Shown here: positions 7,304 to 13,950 of the stretch, piece after piece | Position numbering within the stretch: position 1 is the first letter of the stretch | How the letters are laid out: each line of letters begins with the position of its first letter | Assembly (NCBI GenBank): GCA_965178525.1 | Contig: CBCXVS010000192.1 | Coordinates: 1 to 15,338 of the forward strand | Source: CBCXVS01 sp965178525 | GTDB lineage: Bacteria; Tectomicrobia; Entotheonellia; Entotheonellales; Entotheonellaceae | Reading direction: 5' to 3' | Length of the DNA stretch: 15,338 nt | Position numbers and translations under genes: made by a program | Notes under the pieces: model-generated | What the model saw: the letters and a program-made list of their open reading frames with translations, nothing else | The model's database searches: none | Told to the model about the DNA's origin: nothing

Positions 7304-7481
7304 CGCTCCAGTTCTCCTTCCAACTACACGAGCACGTGCTTGCGTCGTTACCTCTCGTTCCTCGTGACCCGCCCCTTTATCCAGTGGCTACGACGAAGTG
7401 TAACGGGGGGAATGGCTCTTGAAAAGAACCATTATTTCGACAATCTATAGTGCCATTTAGGCATTTTTGGCGATGTTTCCC
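7304..7481. other. Upstream region of the VOC-oxidoreductase-paiB operon
   Basis: No gene. The operon promoter should lie here on the minus strand, but I see only weak candidates (for example a GATAAA -10-like box near 7375-7380). A short stem GGCTCTT/AAGAACC occurs at 7414-7430 and pairs with one G-U. The IS4-group element is inserted immediately upstream, at 7482, so upstream regulatory sites may have been displaced. Confidence 0.4.
7473..7481. repeat. Target site duplication of the IS4-group element, left copy (ATGTTTCCC)
   Basis: ATGTTTCCC directly outside the left inverted repeat; exact copy at 9157-9165. Confidence 0.9.
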
Positions 7482-7537
7482 CAGCAATTCCCGCTTATCG
7501 CCTATGATGCCTATACGATTGATGTCGGCGGAGGTAT

Positions 7538-9031
7538 TTAAGGGCAATTTGACGCCCGATGAGCCGTGTTTGCAACGCCGCGAGCGATCAGAGGGCCGCC
7601 AGGCTTGATGCGACGTCGGTTAGGCGTTCCCTTCAGACGCACGACGGCCCTGAAGATGAAAAAGGAGCAGTTTATCGGGTTGCGCCACTGACCGAGTGAA
7701 GAGACAGGGCAAGAGGAATCGAAGTCGAGGATGGGAGCGGCTTTCTTCAAGCCGTAAAATAGCGCTTCGAACAGGTGCTGCATGGAGTCCAGAGCATACT
7801 GATCGAACAGAGCTCTCATCTTCTCCCACAACCTCCGTTTGCTGCCGAGTTTGGCCCAAACCGCTTGGAAGAGCGGGCAACAGAGTTGTTGGACCTGATC
7901 CACTAAAAAGGCCAACATCATGAGCAAGGCGAACACCACCGAGAGATGCTGATAGCCGTGACCAAAGTTGTGTTCGAAGTGATAGCCTTGATTTTTCAGC
8001 GTATTGAACGTTTCATTTTCAATGCGCCACCGGGCTCGGGCGCCCTGCATCAGGCGGTCAACCGTGCTCTTGTTCACCCGTAGGTCGGTGACCCAGCTGA
8101 AGTGTTGGCCTTTGCCCTTGATCGTCTCCCAGCACTCGATGAAATTGACTCGTAGATCGGCGTTGGATTCATTGAGTGGCATGTCGCTGACAAACCGAAA
8201 TCGATGATGAGCGCCGGTTTGAGCGTCCTCACGCTCATAATACGTGATCCGTCCAGCTTGCTCAGCCTCGGCCACTTGATTGAATAAAAAGGCATGATCG
8301 CCTTCTTTGACGCCCAGAATATAATGCACATCATGGTCGTGTAGCATCTCAATGTGGGGCGCATTAGAACTGAGGCTGTCCTCGGTGACAATCACCTGGA
8401 GATGCGGATGATCTTGACGGAACTTGGTGATAAAGCGTTTGGCTGCATTGCGTTCACAGTCATTTTTACTCGTGCCATCTTGTTTGATAATCGCCTCGGG
8501 CATGAGCGGAATGACTTCGCGCTTATCGGGGTGAATCAGTGCGGCCCCCAGCATCTGGTGAGAATAGGTCACCGTCCCGTTGCGGTCCTGTTTTTCCAAA
8601 CAGGACGCACAGTGGATCGAGTTGGACGAAAAATAGCCCGTGCCATCGAGGGCTAAGAGATAGTGGCCCTGGACAAAGATCATCTCCTCCAGCGCCTTGC
8701 CCCGCTGGAGCCCGCGAAAGACCTGCTTGAACGCGGGTCGCAGAGATTCCGGAGCAACCGGATCGAGCATCTCGCGCATCGCGGTATCGCACGGCACCCG
8801 TTCCATGCCGTAAAGTTGATGCAAGTTGCCTTCGGCTCGCTCTTTATCAAAGGCCAGCAACAAAGGCGATTTGAGTGAAAACATGGCAAAGGCCGACATG
8901 AGGGCATCGCGCAACGACACCTCGACCTTGCCCGAGCGATGGTCGGCAACGTCGGCAAACATCATTCGGAGCTGTCTAATGAGGGCGTCAGCACTGAGGT
9001 GCTTGCGCACTTTGGGAGCCACAAGACCCAT
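7538..9031 (-). CDS. IS4-group DDE transposase, intact
   Basis: 497 residues. The RNase H-like core shows LLALDGTGYFSS (D129), VIVTEDSLSSNAPHI (D218) and RWRIENETFNTLKNQGYHFE (Glu 338 or 340, with the following Lys as in the IS4 signature). The N-terminal 120 residues contain VSLRDALMSAFAMFSLKSP, typical of this subgroup. FGHGYQHLSVVFALLMMLAF follows the catalytic Glu. The C-terminal 50 residues are basic and proline-rich and less conserved in appearance. The frame has no lesion, unlike most neighbours. I place it in the IS4 superfamily by motif order and by the 9-bp target duplication; I cannot name the exact subgroup. ATG at 9031 is preceded by CAGGGATAACG, a modest ribosome site. Confidence 0.88.
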   Translation of the reverse strand: MGLVAPKVRKHLSADALIRQLRMMFADVADHRSGKVEVSLRDALMSAFAMFSLKSPLLLAFDKERAEGNLHQLYGMERVPCDTAMREMLDPVAPESLRPAFKQVFRGLQRGKALEEMIFVQGHYLLALDGTGYFSSNSIHCASCLEKQDRNGTVTYSHQMLGAALIHPDKREVIPLMPEAIIKQDGTSKNDCERNAAKRFITKFRQDHPHLQVIVTEDSLSSNAPHIEMLHDHDVHYILGVKEGDHAFLFNQVAEAEQAGRITYYEREDAQTGAHHRFRFVSDMPLNESNADLRVNFIECWETIKGKGQHFSWVTDLRVNKSTVDRLMQGARARWRIENETFNTLKNQGYHFEHNFGHGYQHLSVVFALLMMLAFLVDQVQQLCCPLFQAVWAKLGSKRRLWEKMRALFDQYALDSMQHLFEALFYGLKKAAPILDFDSSCPVSSLGQWRNPINCSFFIFRAVVRLKGTPNRRRIKPGGPLIARGVANTAHRASNCP

Positions 9032-9076
9032 CGTTATCCCTGGCAGAAAGGAAAGTGACGGAGGTGATCAGGGGCT

Positions 9077-9106
9077 ATTGTGGCATAGACGTTTACGAAA
9101 AGACAA
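9077..9106 (-). promoter_or_regulatory. Candidate promoter of the IS4-group transposase
   Basis: On the minus strand TTGTCT (complement of 9101-9106) and CACAAT (complement of 9077-9082) stand 18 bases apart, 46 bases before the ATG. Each box matches the sigma-70 consensus at 4 of 6 positions. Plausible but not strong. Confidence 0.35.
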
Positions 9107-9113
9107 GCGCGAG

Positions 9114-9133
9114 AGCCCTATGACTACAGGGCT
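9114..9133. other. Hairpin near the right end of the IS4-group element
   Basis: AGCCCT (9114-9119) and AGGGCT (9128-9133) are perfectly complementary around an 8-base loop. It lies between the inverted repeat and the transposase promoter. It could reduce read-through transcription from outside the element into the transposase, as described for IS10 and IS50; this role is inferred. Confidence 0.35.
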
Positions 9134-9156
9134 TCACAGGTATCCGGGAATTGCTG

Positions 9157-9165
9157 ATGTTTCCC
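9157..9165. repeat. Target site duplication of the IS4-group element, right copy (ATGTTTCCC)
   Basis: Exact partner of 7473-7481, directly outside the right inverted repeat. Confidence 0.9.
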
Positions 9166-9253
9166 GGCTAACACATCCGATCGGGCTAATTATTGAGAAG
9201 CCGTGGTAAAATCGTCGCGAGCGCAGGGAGAACAAGACGTGAGGCGGCGAAGA

Positions 9254-9285
9254 ACCGGCGTGTACGAGCCGTACGTGACATCGGT
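9254..9285. other. Hairpin just downstream of the glycosyltransferase stop; possible group II intron domain V remnant
   Basis: ACCG (9254-9257) pairs with CGGT (9282-9285), and CGTGTACG pairs with CGTACGTG around an AGC loop with two G-U pairs. It begins 3 bases after the GT2 stop on the minus strand. The plus-strand wording GGCGGCGAAGAACC...GTGTACGAGCCGTACGTGAC resembles the 3' part of some bacterial group II introns as I recall them, but the domain V triad and tetraloop are not clearly present. It could also be an ordinary transcript-end hairpin, although no T run follows. Confidence 0.25.
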
Positions 9286-9287
9286 AC

Positions 9288-10254
9288 TTACTTTTTCAAA
9301 ATGACCCGTTTCCAATAAGCATAAATAAAGCCTATTCCATACCCGAATAATTGCACAAAAGCTGCAAGAATACTTAAAAAGCCAACTTTAAAACTTCTAT
9401 TTTCAAATGTAGAACCTAAAAATATGGCAAGTACATATATGAACAATAGAGAGGCCATTATATTAAATATTTTGAGATTTATAAATATCATGATTAATGT
9501 CAACAAACAGTACAAGGTAAAAATGGCAGACAAGCAATACACCGGCTTCAATTCATTGGGGTACATTTTATAGAAATTAATACGGGCTGCACCACTATGA
9601 GATATCTGCTTAAAGAAGTTGAAAAAATCCGTTCTCCTTTTATGGTAAAAAAAAGCATCCGGAATTAGTCCTGTTTTGTATCCGGCGTTAATCATTCGTA
9701 TGCTAAACTCAATATCTTCTCCATACCTCATGGTCGAAAACCCTTTGTGTCACTTCATATACATCTTTTGATATCCCCATATTAAAACTTCGAGGATGGA
9801 ATGTGCCAATATGTCTTTTTCTTCCCCTGATGCCTCCAGTAGTGAAAGTAGAGGTCATCGCACAATTTATTGCCTTTTGAATAGGCGTAAAAGAGTCGTG
9901 TGCTCGATCAGGACCACCAAAAGCATCTAAATATGTTCTCGACAAATACCTATCCACGTGCTCCAAATAACCACTCGGAATAATACAATCCGAATCTAGA
10001 ATAATAAAGTAATCTCCATTCGCATGTTGAAAACCAGCGTTGCGTGCCGGCCCAGGGCCAGTATTTTCCTGATAGTAATATCTAACATCTAACTGATCTT
10101 GAAAGGATGCGACAATGTCTTCCGGCGTCTTCGTTGATCCATCTTCGACAATAACAACTTCAAAATTCTTCACGTGTTGTTCCGTTAGACTCGCCAATAA
10201 TTCCTGCACTTCGTCAGGACGATTGTACACAGGAACGATAATGGAATAATGCAT
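9288..10254 (-). pseudogene. Family 2 glycosyltransferase with one frameshift
   Basis: From ATG 10254 (GGAAGG 9 bases upstream) the frame reads MHYSIIVPVYNRPDEVQELL, then FEVVIVEDGST, NTGPGPARNAGFQHANGDYF and IILDSDCIIPSGYLEHVDRY: a GT-A fold with DSD at residues 87-89 for nucleotide-sugar and metal binding. After ISKDVYEVTQ the frame is lost; an extra base in the T run 9744-9746 (coding strand CAAAGGG) explains it. The next frame gives GFSTMRYGEDIEFSIRMINA, with the ED acid motif, and then at least two to three hydrophobic segments (VYCLSAIFTLYCLLTLIMIF, and others) before the end at WKRVILKK. Intact, the protein would have about 320 residues with a membrane-anchored C-terminus, acting on the cytoplasmic face in polysaccharide synthesis. 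The 3' half is much richer in A+T than the rest of the window. It follows the GT4-type gene closely (33 bp). Confidence 0.85.
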
Positions 10255-10287
10255 GTACACCTGCCTTCCCAAAAAACACCGTCTCGC

Positions 10288-10474
10288 TTATGCACGCAGT
10301 ATGTTTCGATACACCTCAATCGCCAACGCCGCATAGCGATCCCAACTGTAGTCTTCACGGATGAGCGCATGCGCCCGGGCACCCATGTGACGAAATTGGG
10401 CGCGATTTTCCCAGGCGGTCAAAATGGCTGCCGTCAGCGCGGCGGTATCCGCGGGAGGGATGACATAACCGGTG
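10288..10474 (-). pseudogene. GT4-type glycosyltransferase, C-terminal fragment cut by the ISKra4 element
   Basis: Directly from the element boundary at 10474 the minus strand reads TGYVIPPADTAALTAAILTA, then WENRAQFRHMGARAHALIRE and DYSWDRYAALAIEVYRNILRA, ending at TAA. This is the closing part of a group 1 (GT4) glycosyltransferase: the PPxD loop that follows the donor-binding Glu region, the MGxxAR helix, and the FSW-like motif before the last helix. Some 300 N-terminal residues, including the acceptor domain and catalytic EX7E, are missing from the window. The fragment cannot be active. It would have been upstream of the GT2 gene in the same minus-strand operon. Confidence 0.85.
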
Positions 10475-10492
10475 GGGAGCATTCGGTGATTC

Positions 10493-11914
10493 TTACGCCT
10501 CTGATTTCTGGCGTTGATGCCCTGCAAACACCTGATGGAAGGTGCCGTTATACTTCGCACAGCGCAGCGCCAACATCTGATTGCTGTTGATCTCGTACCA
10601 CCAGGCGCCTGAGCGTTTCAAGCGAACATGGCAGATGAATTTGTTGGACGATTCCATCCCCCCACTGCCCAATGGATAGCCCCCGAGACGCAACTTGCGG
10701 TAATGGGTCCGGCCCCGATGCTCACTCAGATACACCCAGCAATTGTCAATCGCTTTGAGCGCGTCTTCGGAGGCCGGCTGCATGCGCCGCAAGCCACCGA
10801 GCACCTGGCCCACCTGGCCTAGGTACAGACGAGTCAGGGTCGCTTCGGCCCACTTCTGAGCTTGTTCCGAGTTGCCATATTGCGCTTTGGCCACCTTATG
10901 GAGGTACTCCGAACAATGGTAAGAGTCGAGCACCTGGCAGGCATCGGGGAACAAGGCCTGCACGTGTTTCCATAGCCACTCGGCGCCATCACAAATCACA
11001 CAAAGTCGCACCCGCTCCTTGGGAATCAAGCCCGCCTCTTTGACTTGCTTCAGGGCTTTGCCGAGCTCGGCTTCGTTTTGGACCTGATGCCAACTGAGCA
11101 GATGCACGATGCGACCCTCATCAAGGAGATAAAAGCGAAAGCCTTTGGCATCGCGCCAGGCCCCCGTCCACTGCGGTCGCTTCGCCCGCTGGCATCGTTG
11201 ACCCGGACGACGTCCTCGGGCACTCTCGGGGCGCGTCGGGACATAGGCCCCATCAATGCCCAGCACCACCACGGGCCGACGCCATTTCCCCTTGGCCACT
11301 TGAGCGATACGCTTGTCGGTCTCCTCACGCGATGGCCCCACCTCCAACACCGTGAGCCCCTGGGCCGCTTGATTGGTCAGGGTATGCATGCGCTCAGCGC
11401 CCATGCTCACACCGGTGAGGTCGTGAAAAAACGTTTGGGCCTCGTCGTAGGGCATCTCAACCACCACCTTGGCGGCGGCCTGTTGCACATCGAGTTGAAG
11501 GCGCCCAGGGGCTAAGTGCAACACCGCGTCGAGGGGATAAGAGCCACAGCGGCAGGTGCGACAATAGAAATAAGGTCGCTCAAGCTGGACCGCTCCCACC
11601 AGGGTCTCCATGGTCCGCGCCACGGCCGGGCGAGCCGTTAAGAGCCGCTCACACTGGGGGCAAGGGGCCTGCTTTCGGTTCTGCTCGCCGGCATGAGCAT
11701 GGGTGAGAATCGTTTCGCTGAGGCCGCCGGTGAGGTCTTGACGCAGCTGCCACACGATGTCGCTCACCTCTGCCAAAGTGGCTTGCGGCTCGGGCAAACG
11801 TTCTGCCAAGCCGTCAAGCCACTGGTCAAAGCGGGCGTGGAGTTCTTGGCGTAACCCGTCCCATTGTTTTCCTGCACGAACCTCAGCTGACGAGATAACC
11901 TCAGCACAGCCCAT
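10493..11914 (-). CDS. ISKra4-family transposase, intact
   Basis: 473 residues. Cys pairs near residues 84-87 (CPQC) and about 118-122 (CRTCRC) suggest a zinc-binding N-terminal region. The catalytic part shows VVVLGIDGAYVPTRPES (first Asp), RLCVICDGAEWLWKHVQALF (second Asp), then QVLDSYHCSEYLHKVAKAQY, and the strongly conserved GGYPLGSGGMESSNKFICHV with RLKRSGAWWYEINSNQMLAL and RCAKYNGTF: the final Glu lies in GGMES. This arrangement is typical of the ISKra4 family; ISLre2 (UPF0236) is a more distant alternative with a similar Cys region. ATG at 11914 is preceded by AAAGGG 8 to 10 bases upstream. A perfect TATAAT -10 box lies 44 bases before the start. No lesion in the frame, so this copy may be active. 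Confidence 0.88.
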   Translation of the reverse strand: MGCAEVISSAEVRAGKQWDGLRQELHARFDQWLDGLAERLPEPQATLAEVSDIVWQLRQDLTGGLSETILTHAHAGEQNRKQAPCPQCERLLTARPAVARTMETLVGAVQLERPYFYCRTCRCGSYPLDAVLHLAPGRLQLDVQQAAAKVVVEMPYDEAQTFFHDLTGVSMGAERMHTLTNQAAQGLTVLEVGPSREETDKRIAQVAKGKWRRPVVVLGIDGAYVPTRPESARGRRPGQRCQRAKRPQWTGAWRDAKGFRFYLLDEGRIVHLLSWHQVQNEAELGKALKQVKEAGLIPKERVRLCVICDGAEWLWKHVQALFPDACQVLDSYHCSEYLHKVAKAQYGNSEQAQKWAEATLTRLYLGQVGQVLGGLRRMQPASEDALKAIDNCWVYLSEHRGRTHYRKLRLGGYPLGSGGMESSNKFICHVRLKRSGAWWYEINSNQMLALRCAKYNGTFHQVFAGHQRQKSEA

Positions 11915-11927
11915 GGGGAGCCCTTTC

Positions 11928-11961
11928 TAATAGGGTCATGAAATTGCGTTTTTCCCTATTA
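11928..11961. promoter_or_regulatory. Operator-like palindrome over the ISKra4 promoter
   Basis: TAATAGGG (11928-11935) and CCCTATTA (11954-11961) are a perfect 8-bp inverted repeat with an 18-base centre. One arm covers four bases of the -10 box and the other lies in the leader before the ribosome site. It could be a repressor site or a leader hairpin; nothing in the sequence decides between them. Confidence 0.4.
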
Positions 11962-11987
11962 TAGAAGGCATCCCTATGGGGTGTAAG
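11958..11987 (-). promoter_or_regulatory. Promoter of the ISKra4 transposase
   Basis: On the minus strand TATAAT (complement of 11958-11963) is a perfect -10 box. CTTACA (complement of 11982-11987) stands 18 bases upstream and matches 4 of 6 positions of the -35 consensus; most of it lies within the terminal inverted repeat. Transcription would start near 11950 and run into the transposase. Confidence 0.6.
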
Positions 11988-12004
11988 AATCACCGAATGC
12001 TCCC

Positions 12005-13129
12005 GCTGTCAACTTGATGGCGCAAGGCGAATTGGGCCCCGGCTACCATTGGCCGCCGCTGTATCCTTTCTTCCTCGCCGGCATCTATACGCTCTTTGGA
12101 CAGCATATTATCGCCGTACGGGCCGTACAGGCGGTGATGGGCGCCATACTGGCTGTTGTCATCGCGATGGCCGCACGCCACATCGGCGGCGGGCGCGTTG
12201 GCGCACTCGCCGGGGGGCTCTGGAGTATCTACCCGCTCGGGGTCTTGATCGCCGGTCTGGTTTACCCCACCAGTTTGATCACGCTGCTGCTCGCCTGCGC
12301 CGTGCTGTGCCTGGTGACATCCGTGGCGCAGGCGGGCGGACGCAGACGCGTGGTGCTGGGCGGAATACTCCTTGGCCTGGCGACCTTAACCAAGCCTATC
12401 GTGTTCGCCACGGCTGTTGCCCTGACCCTATGGATGCTGTATTGGAAGCGCACGCATCGGCTGGCATGTGCGACCCTGTTTCTCTGTGCCGTGGCGCTGC
12501 CCTTAACCTTAGGAACCGTCTCCAGCGGTCGTATGGTGGCCCCAGCCCGAAGCGTCAAGAAGCAATTCTTCGACCATTTACCCGAGGTTGGCCAGACGCC
12601 ACGGGCGGTCGGACGCGATGAAAACGCCAGCAAGATCCAAGCTATTCTGCAGCACCCAGGCGCGTTCGCTTCCCATGTTGTACAGGAGTTCGGCCATTTC
12701 TGGGAGTTGTATCCGCGCCGCATCAAAATGAATCGGCCATCCAAGCGAGCCAAATACCATGGGCCTGATACGCGCGTCGTGCGCCAGACGGTTTTCGGCT
12801 CCACCTGGACGTCGTTGGTGAGCGTCCTCAGTGTGGGACCCGTGTTTCTGTTTGCCCTGGTCGGCGCCGGCACCATGTGACACAAGCCCGAACGGAGACG
12901 CGATCTCTCGTTACTCTGTCTGACGATTTTCTCCTTTGCCATTGGCCACGCACTCCTGATCGCCAAGACGCGCTACCGGCTCCCTGTCGAACCCTACATC
13001 ATCATGTTGAGCGCGTACGGGTTGGCGCACGTGTGGGCTCGGCTGCAGCCGGTGTTGGCCACACGCTTTGGGCCACCCACGCCGCACGGGTGCAGCACCC
13101 GCGTTCGACGTCGGGCCTCGCCAGGATAG
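12005..13129 (+). pseudogene. GT39-like membrane glycosyltransferase, 5'-truncated and with an internal TGA
   Basis: The frame is open from the element boundary (AVNLMAQGELGPGYHWPPLY) and reads PFFLAGIYTLFG, a PPLYPFFLA block typical of the first luminal loop and second membrane helix of GT39/ArnT-type enzymes that use polyprenyl-linked sugars. Further helices follow: AVQAVMGAILAVVIAMAARH, ALAGGLWSIYPLGVLIAGLV, TSLITLLLACAVLCLVTSVA, GILLGLATLTKPIVFATAVA and others. About 60 or more N-terminal residues with the catalytic DD region are missing. A TGA at 12878-12880 stops the frame at GAGTM; past it the same frame continues HKPERRRDLSLLCLTIFSFA, IGHALLIAKTRYRLPVEPYI and ends at TAG 13127-13129. 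RYRLPVEPYI is a well-known C-terminal motif of the family, so the TGA is a nonsense change (probably from TGG) and not the native end. TTG 12014 or ATG 12017 are fortuitous starts. Confidence 0.85.
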
Positions 13130-13146
13130 CGAGGCGGAATACACTC

Positions 13147-13935
13147 CTGATTACACACGACCGGCTTTACTGGGACGGCGTCGCTCAGACCTGGCAAGAG
13201 CAGCAGCCGCAGAGACTCTGGCGGGCCTATAGCGATGCGGTCAACATCGTTTTATTCGCGCAGTGGCTCCCCGAGACCCCGGTCGAGCGCTTACTCAAAA
13301 CCGACGTGTTCGACGAAGTCGTCAGCCACGGTTTGTATGCGCTGATGATATCGAGAGCCCAGTGTGTGGCCAGCATGGATATCTCTCCCAGGCTCGTACA
13401 GGCCGCCTGCACGCGTTGTCCGGAGCTGCGGGCGACGTCTGCCGATGTGCGCCGTCTGCCCTTTGCTGACGGCGCCTTTGACGTCATCATTTCCAATTCG
13501 ACGCTCGATCATTTCGACGACTTGTCGGACCTGGTGACCAGTCTGCGCGAACTGCGCCGCGTGCTCCGTCCAGGCGGGGAACTCCTGCTCACGCTGGATA
13601 ACCTTGCCAACCCGGCGGTCGCCTTGCGCAATCTCCTGCCGTTTCGTCTGCTGCAGGGTCTGGGTATCGTGCCGTACTACGTCGGGGCGACGTGTGGGCC
13701 GTATCGCCTGCAACGGTTTCTGTCACAGGTGGGATTCGACATCCTCGAGGTCAAGACCCTGCTACACTGCCCGCGGGTGTTCGCCGTTGCCATCGCTCGT
13801 GTGCTGGAAAAACACATGACGGCAGAGACACAAAAACGTTTCTTGCAACTTTTGAAAACGTGTGAAAGCCTCTCGCGTTGGCCGGGGCGCTTTTTCAGCG
13901 GTTATTATATCGCTGTCAGGTCCGTTAGGCGTTAA
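13147..13935 (+). CDS. Class I SAM-dependent methyltransferase, start unresolved
   Basis: About 263 residues. Clear methyltransferase segments are CVASMDISPRLVQAACTRCP (motif I acidic end, ribose-binding Asp), LRATSADVRRLPFADGAFDV, then IISNSTLDHFDDLSDLVTSL and LRELRRVLRPGGELLLTLDN. The usual glycine-rich loop just before them is unusual (FDEVVSHGLYALMISRA). In this frame no ATG, GTG or TTG precedes the conserved domain after the GT39 stop: the only candidate is CTG at 13147, with GAGG 12 bases upstream. Either the native start codon was lost by mutation or a rare start is used. An open frame reaching back to 12877 only overlaps the GT39 coding sequence. The end is 15 bp before the decarboxylase gene, so both belong to one operon. 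The substrate is likely a sugar or lipid precursor of the polysaccharide locus, by context only. Confidence 0.75.
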   Translation: MITHDRLYWDGVAQTWQEQQPQRLWRAYSDAVNIVLFAQWLPETPVERLLKTDVFDEVVSHGLYALMISRAQCVASMDISPRLVQAACTRCPELRATSADVRRLPFADGAFDVIISNSTLDHFDDLSDLVTSLRELRRVLRPGGELLLTLDNLANPAVALRNLLPFRLLQGLGIVPYYVGATCGPYRLQRFLSQVGFDILEVKTLLHCPRVFAVAIARVLEKHMTAETQKRFLQLLKTCESLSRWPGRFFSGYYIAVRSVRR

Positions 13936-13950
13936 GAGAGGTCTCGTGGA

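Larger units (their letters stand above)
7482..9156 (-). mobile_element. Complete IS4-group insertion sequence, 1675 bp
   Basis: The ends are 12-bp perfect inverted repeats, CAGCAATTCCCG at 7482-7493 and its complement at 9145-9156, flanked by a perfect 9-bp direct repeat ATGTTTCCC. Nine-base duplications are known for several IS4-group elements (IS10, IS50). One intact gene fills the element. The insertion separated the VOC operon from the glycosyltransferase remains. With intact gene, ends and duplication, this is probably a recent and possibly active copy. Confidence 0.93.
10475..12004 (-). mobile_element. ISKra4-like insertion sequence, 1530 bp, no target duplication
   Basis: Perfect 22-bp inverted repeats mark the ends: 10475-10496 (begins GGGAGCATTCGGTG, ends TTCTTAC) and 11983-12004. 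Flanking bases differ (GGTG on the left, GCTG on the right), so there is no target duplication. On each side the interrupted gene is a different one, and both have lost their 5' parts exactly at the repeat. The element therefore most likely marks a recombination or deletion between two copies, or an adjacent deletion after insertion. The gene is intact and its stop codon lies inside the left repeat. Confidence 0.9.

Noticed and set aside
10471..12008. Target duplication for the ISKra4 element (GGTG versus GCTG)
   Set aside because: Three of four bases match, but this is no better than chance, and the genes on the two sides are different, which rules out a simple insertion.
2002..12880. UGA read as an amino acid in this organism (two in-frame TGA codons, few genes ending in TGA)
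   Set aside because: The intact genes (oxidoreductase, PaiB, VOC, two transposases) contain many TGG and no internal TGA over more than 5 kb, and the IS1634 gene itself ends with TGA. Two nonsense mutations in already mobile or damaged genes are simpler.
12877..13146. Upstream extension of the methyltransferase to GTG 12877
   Set aside because: This stretch codes in another frame for the conserved C-terminal end of the GT39-like protein (RYRLPVEPYI); the extension has no methyltransferase features.
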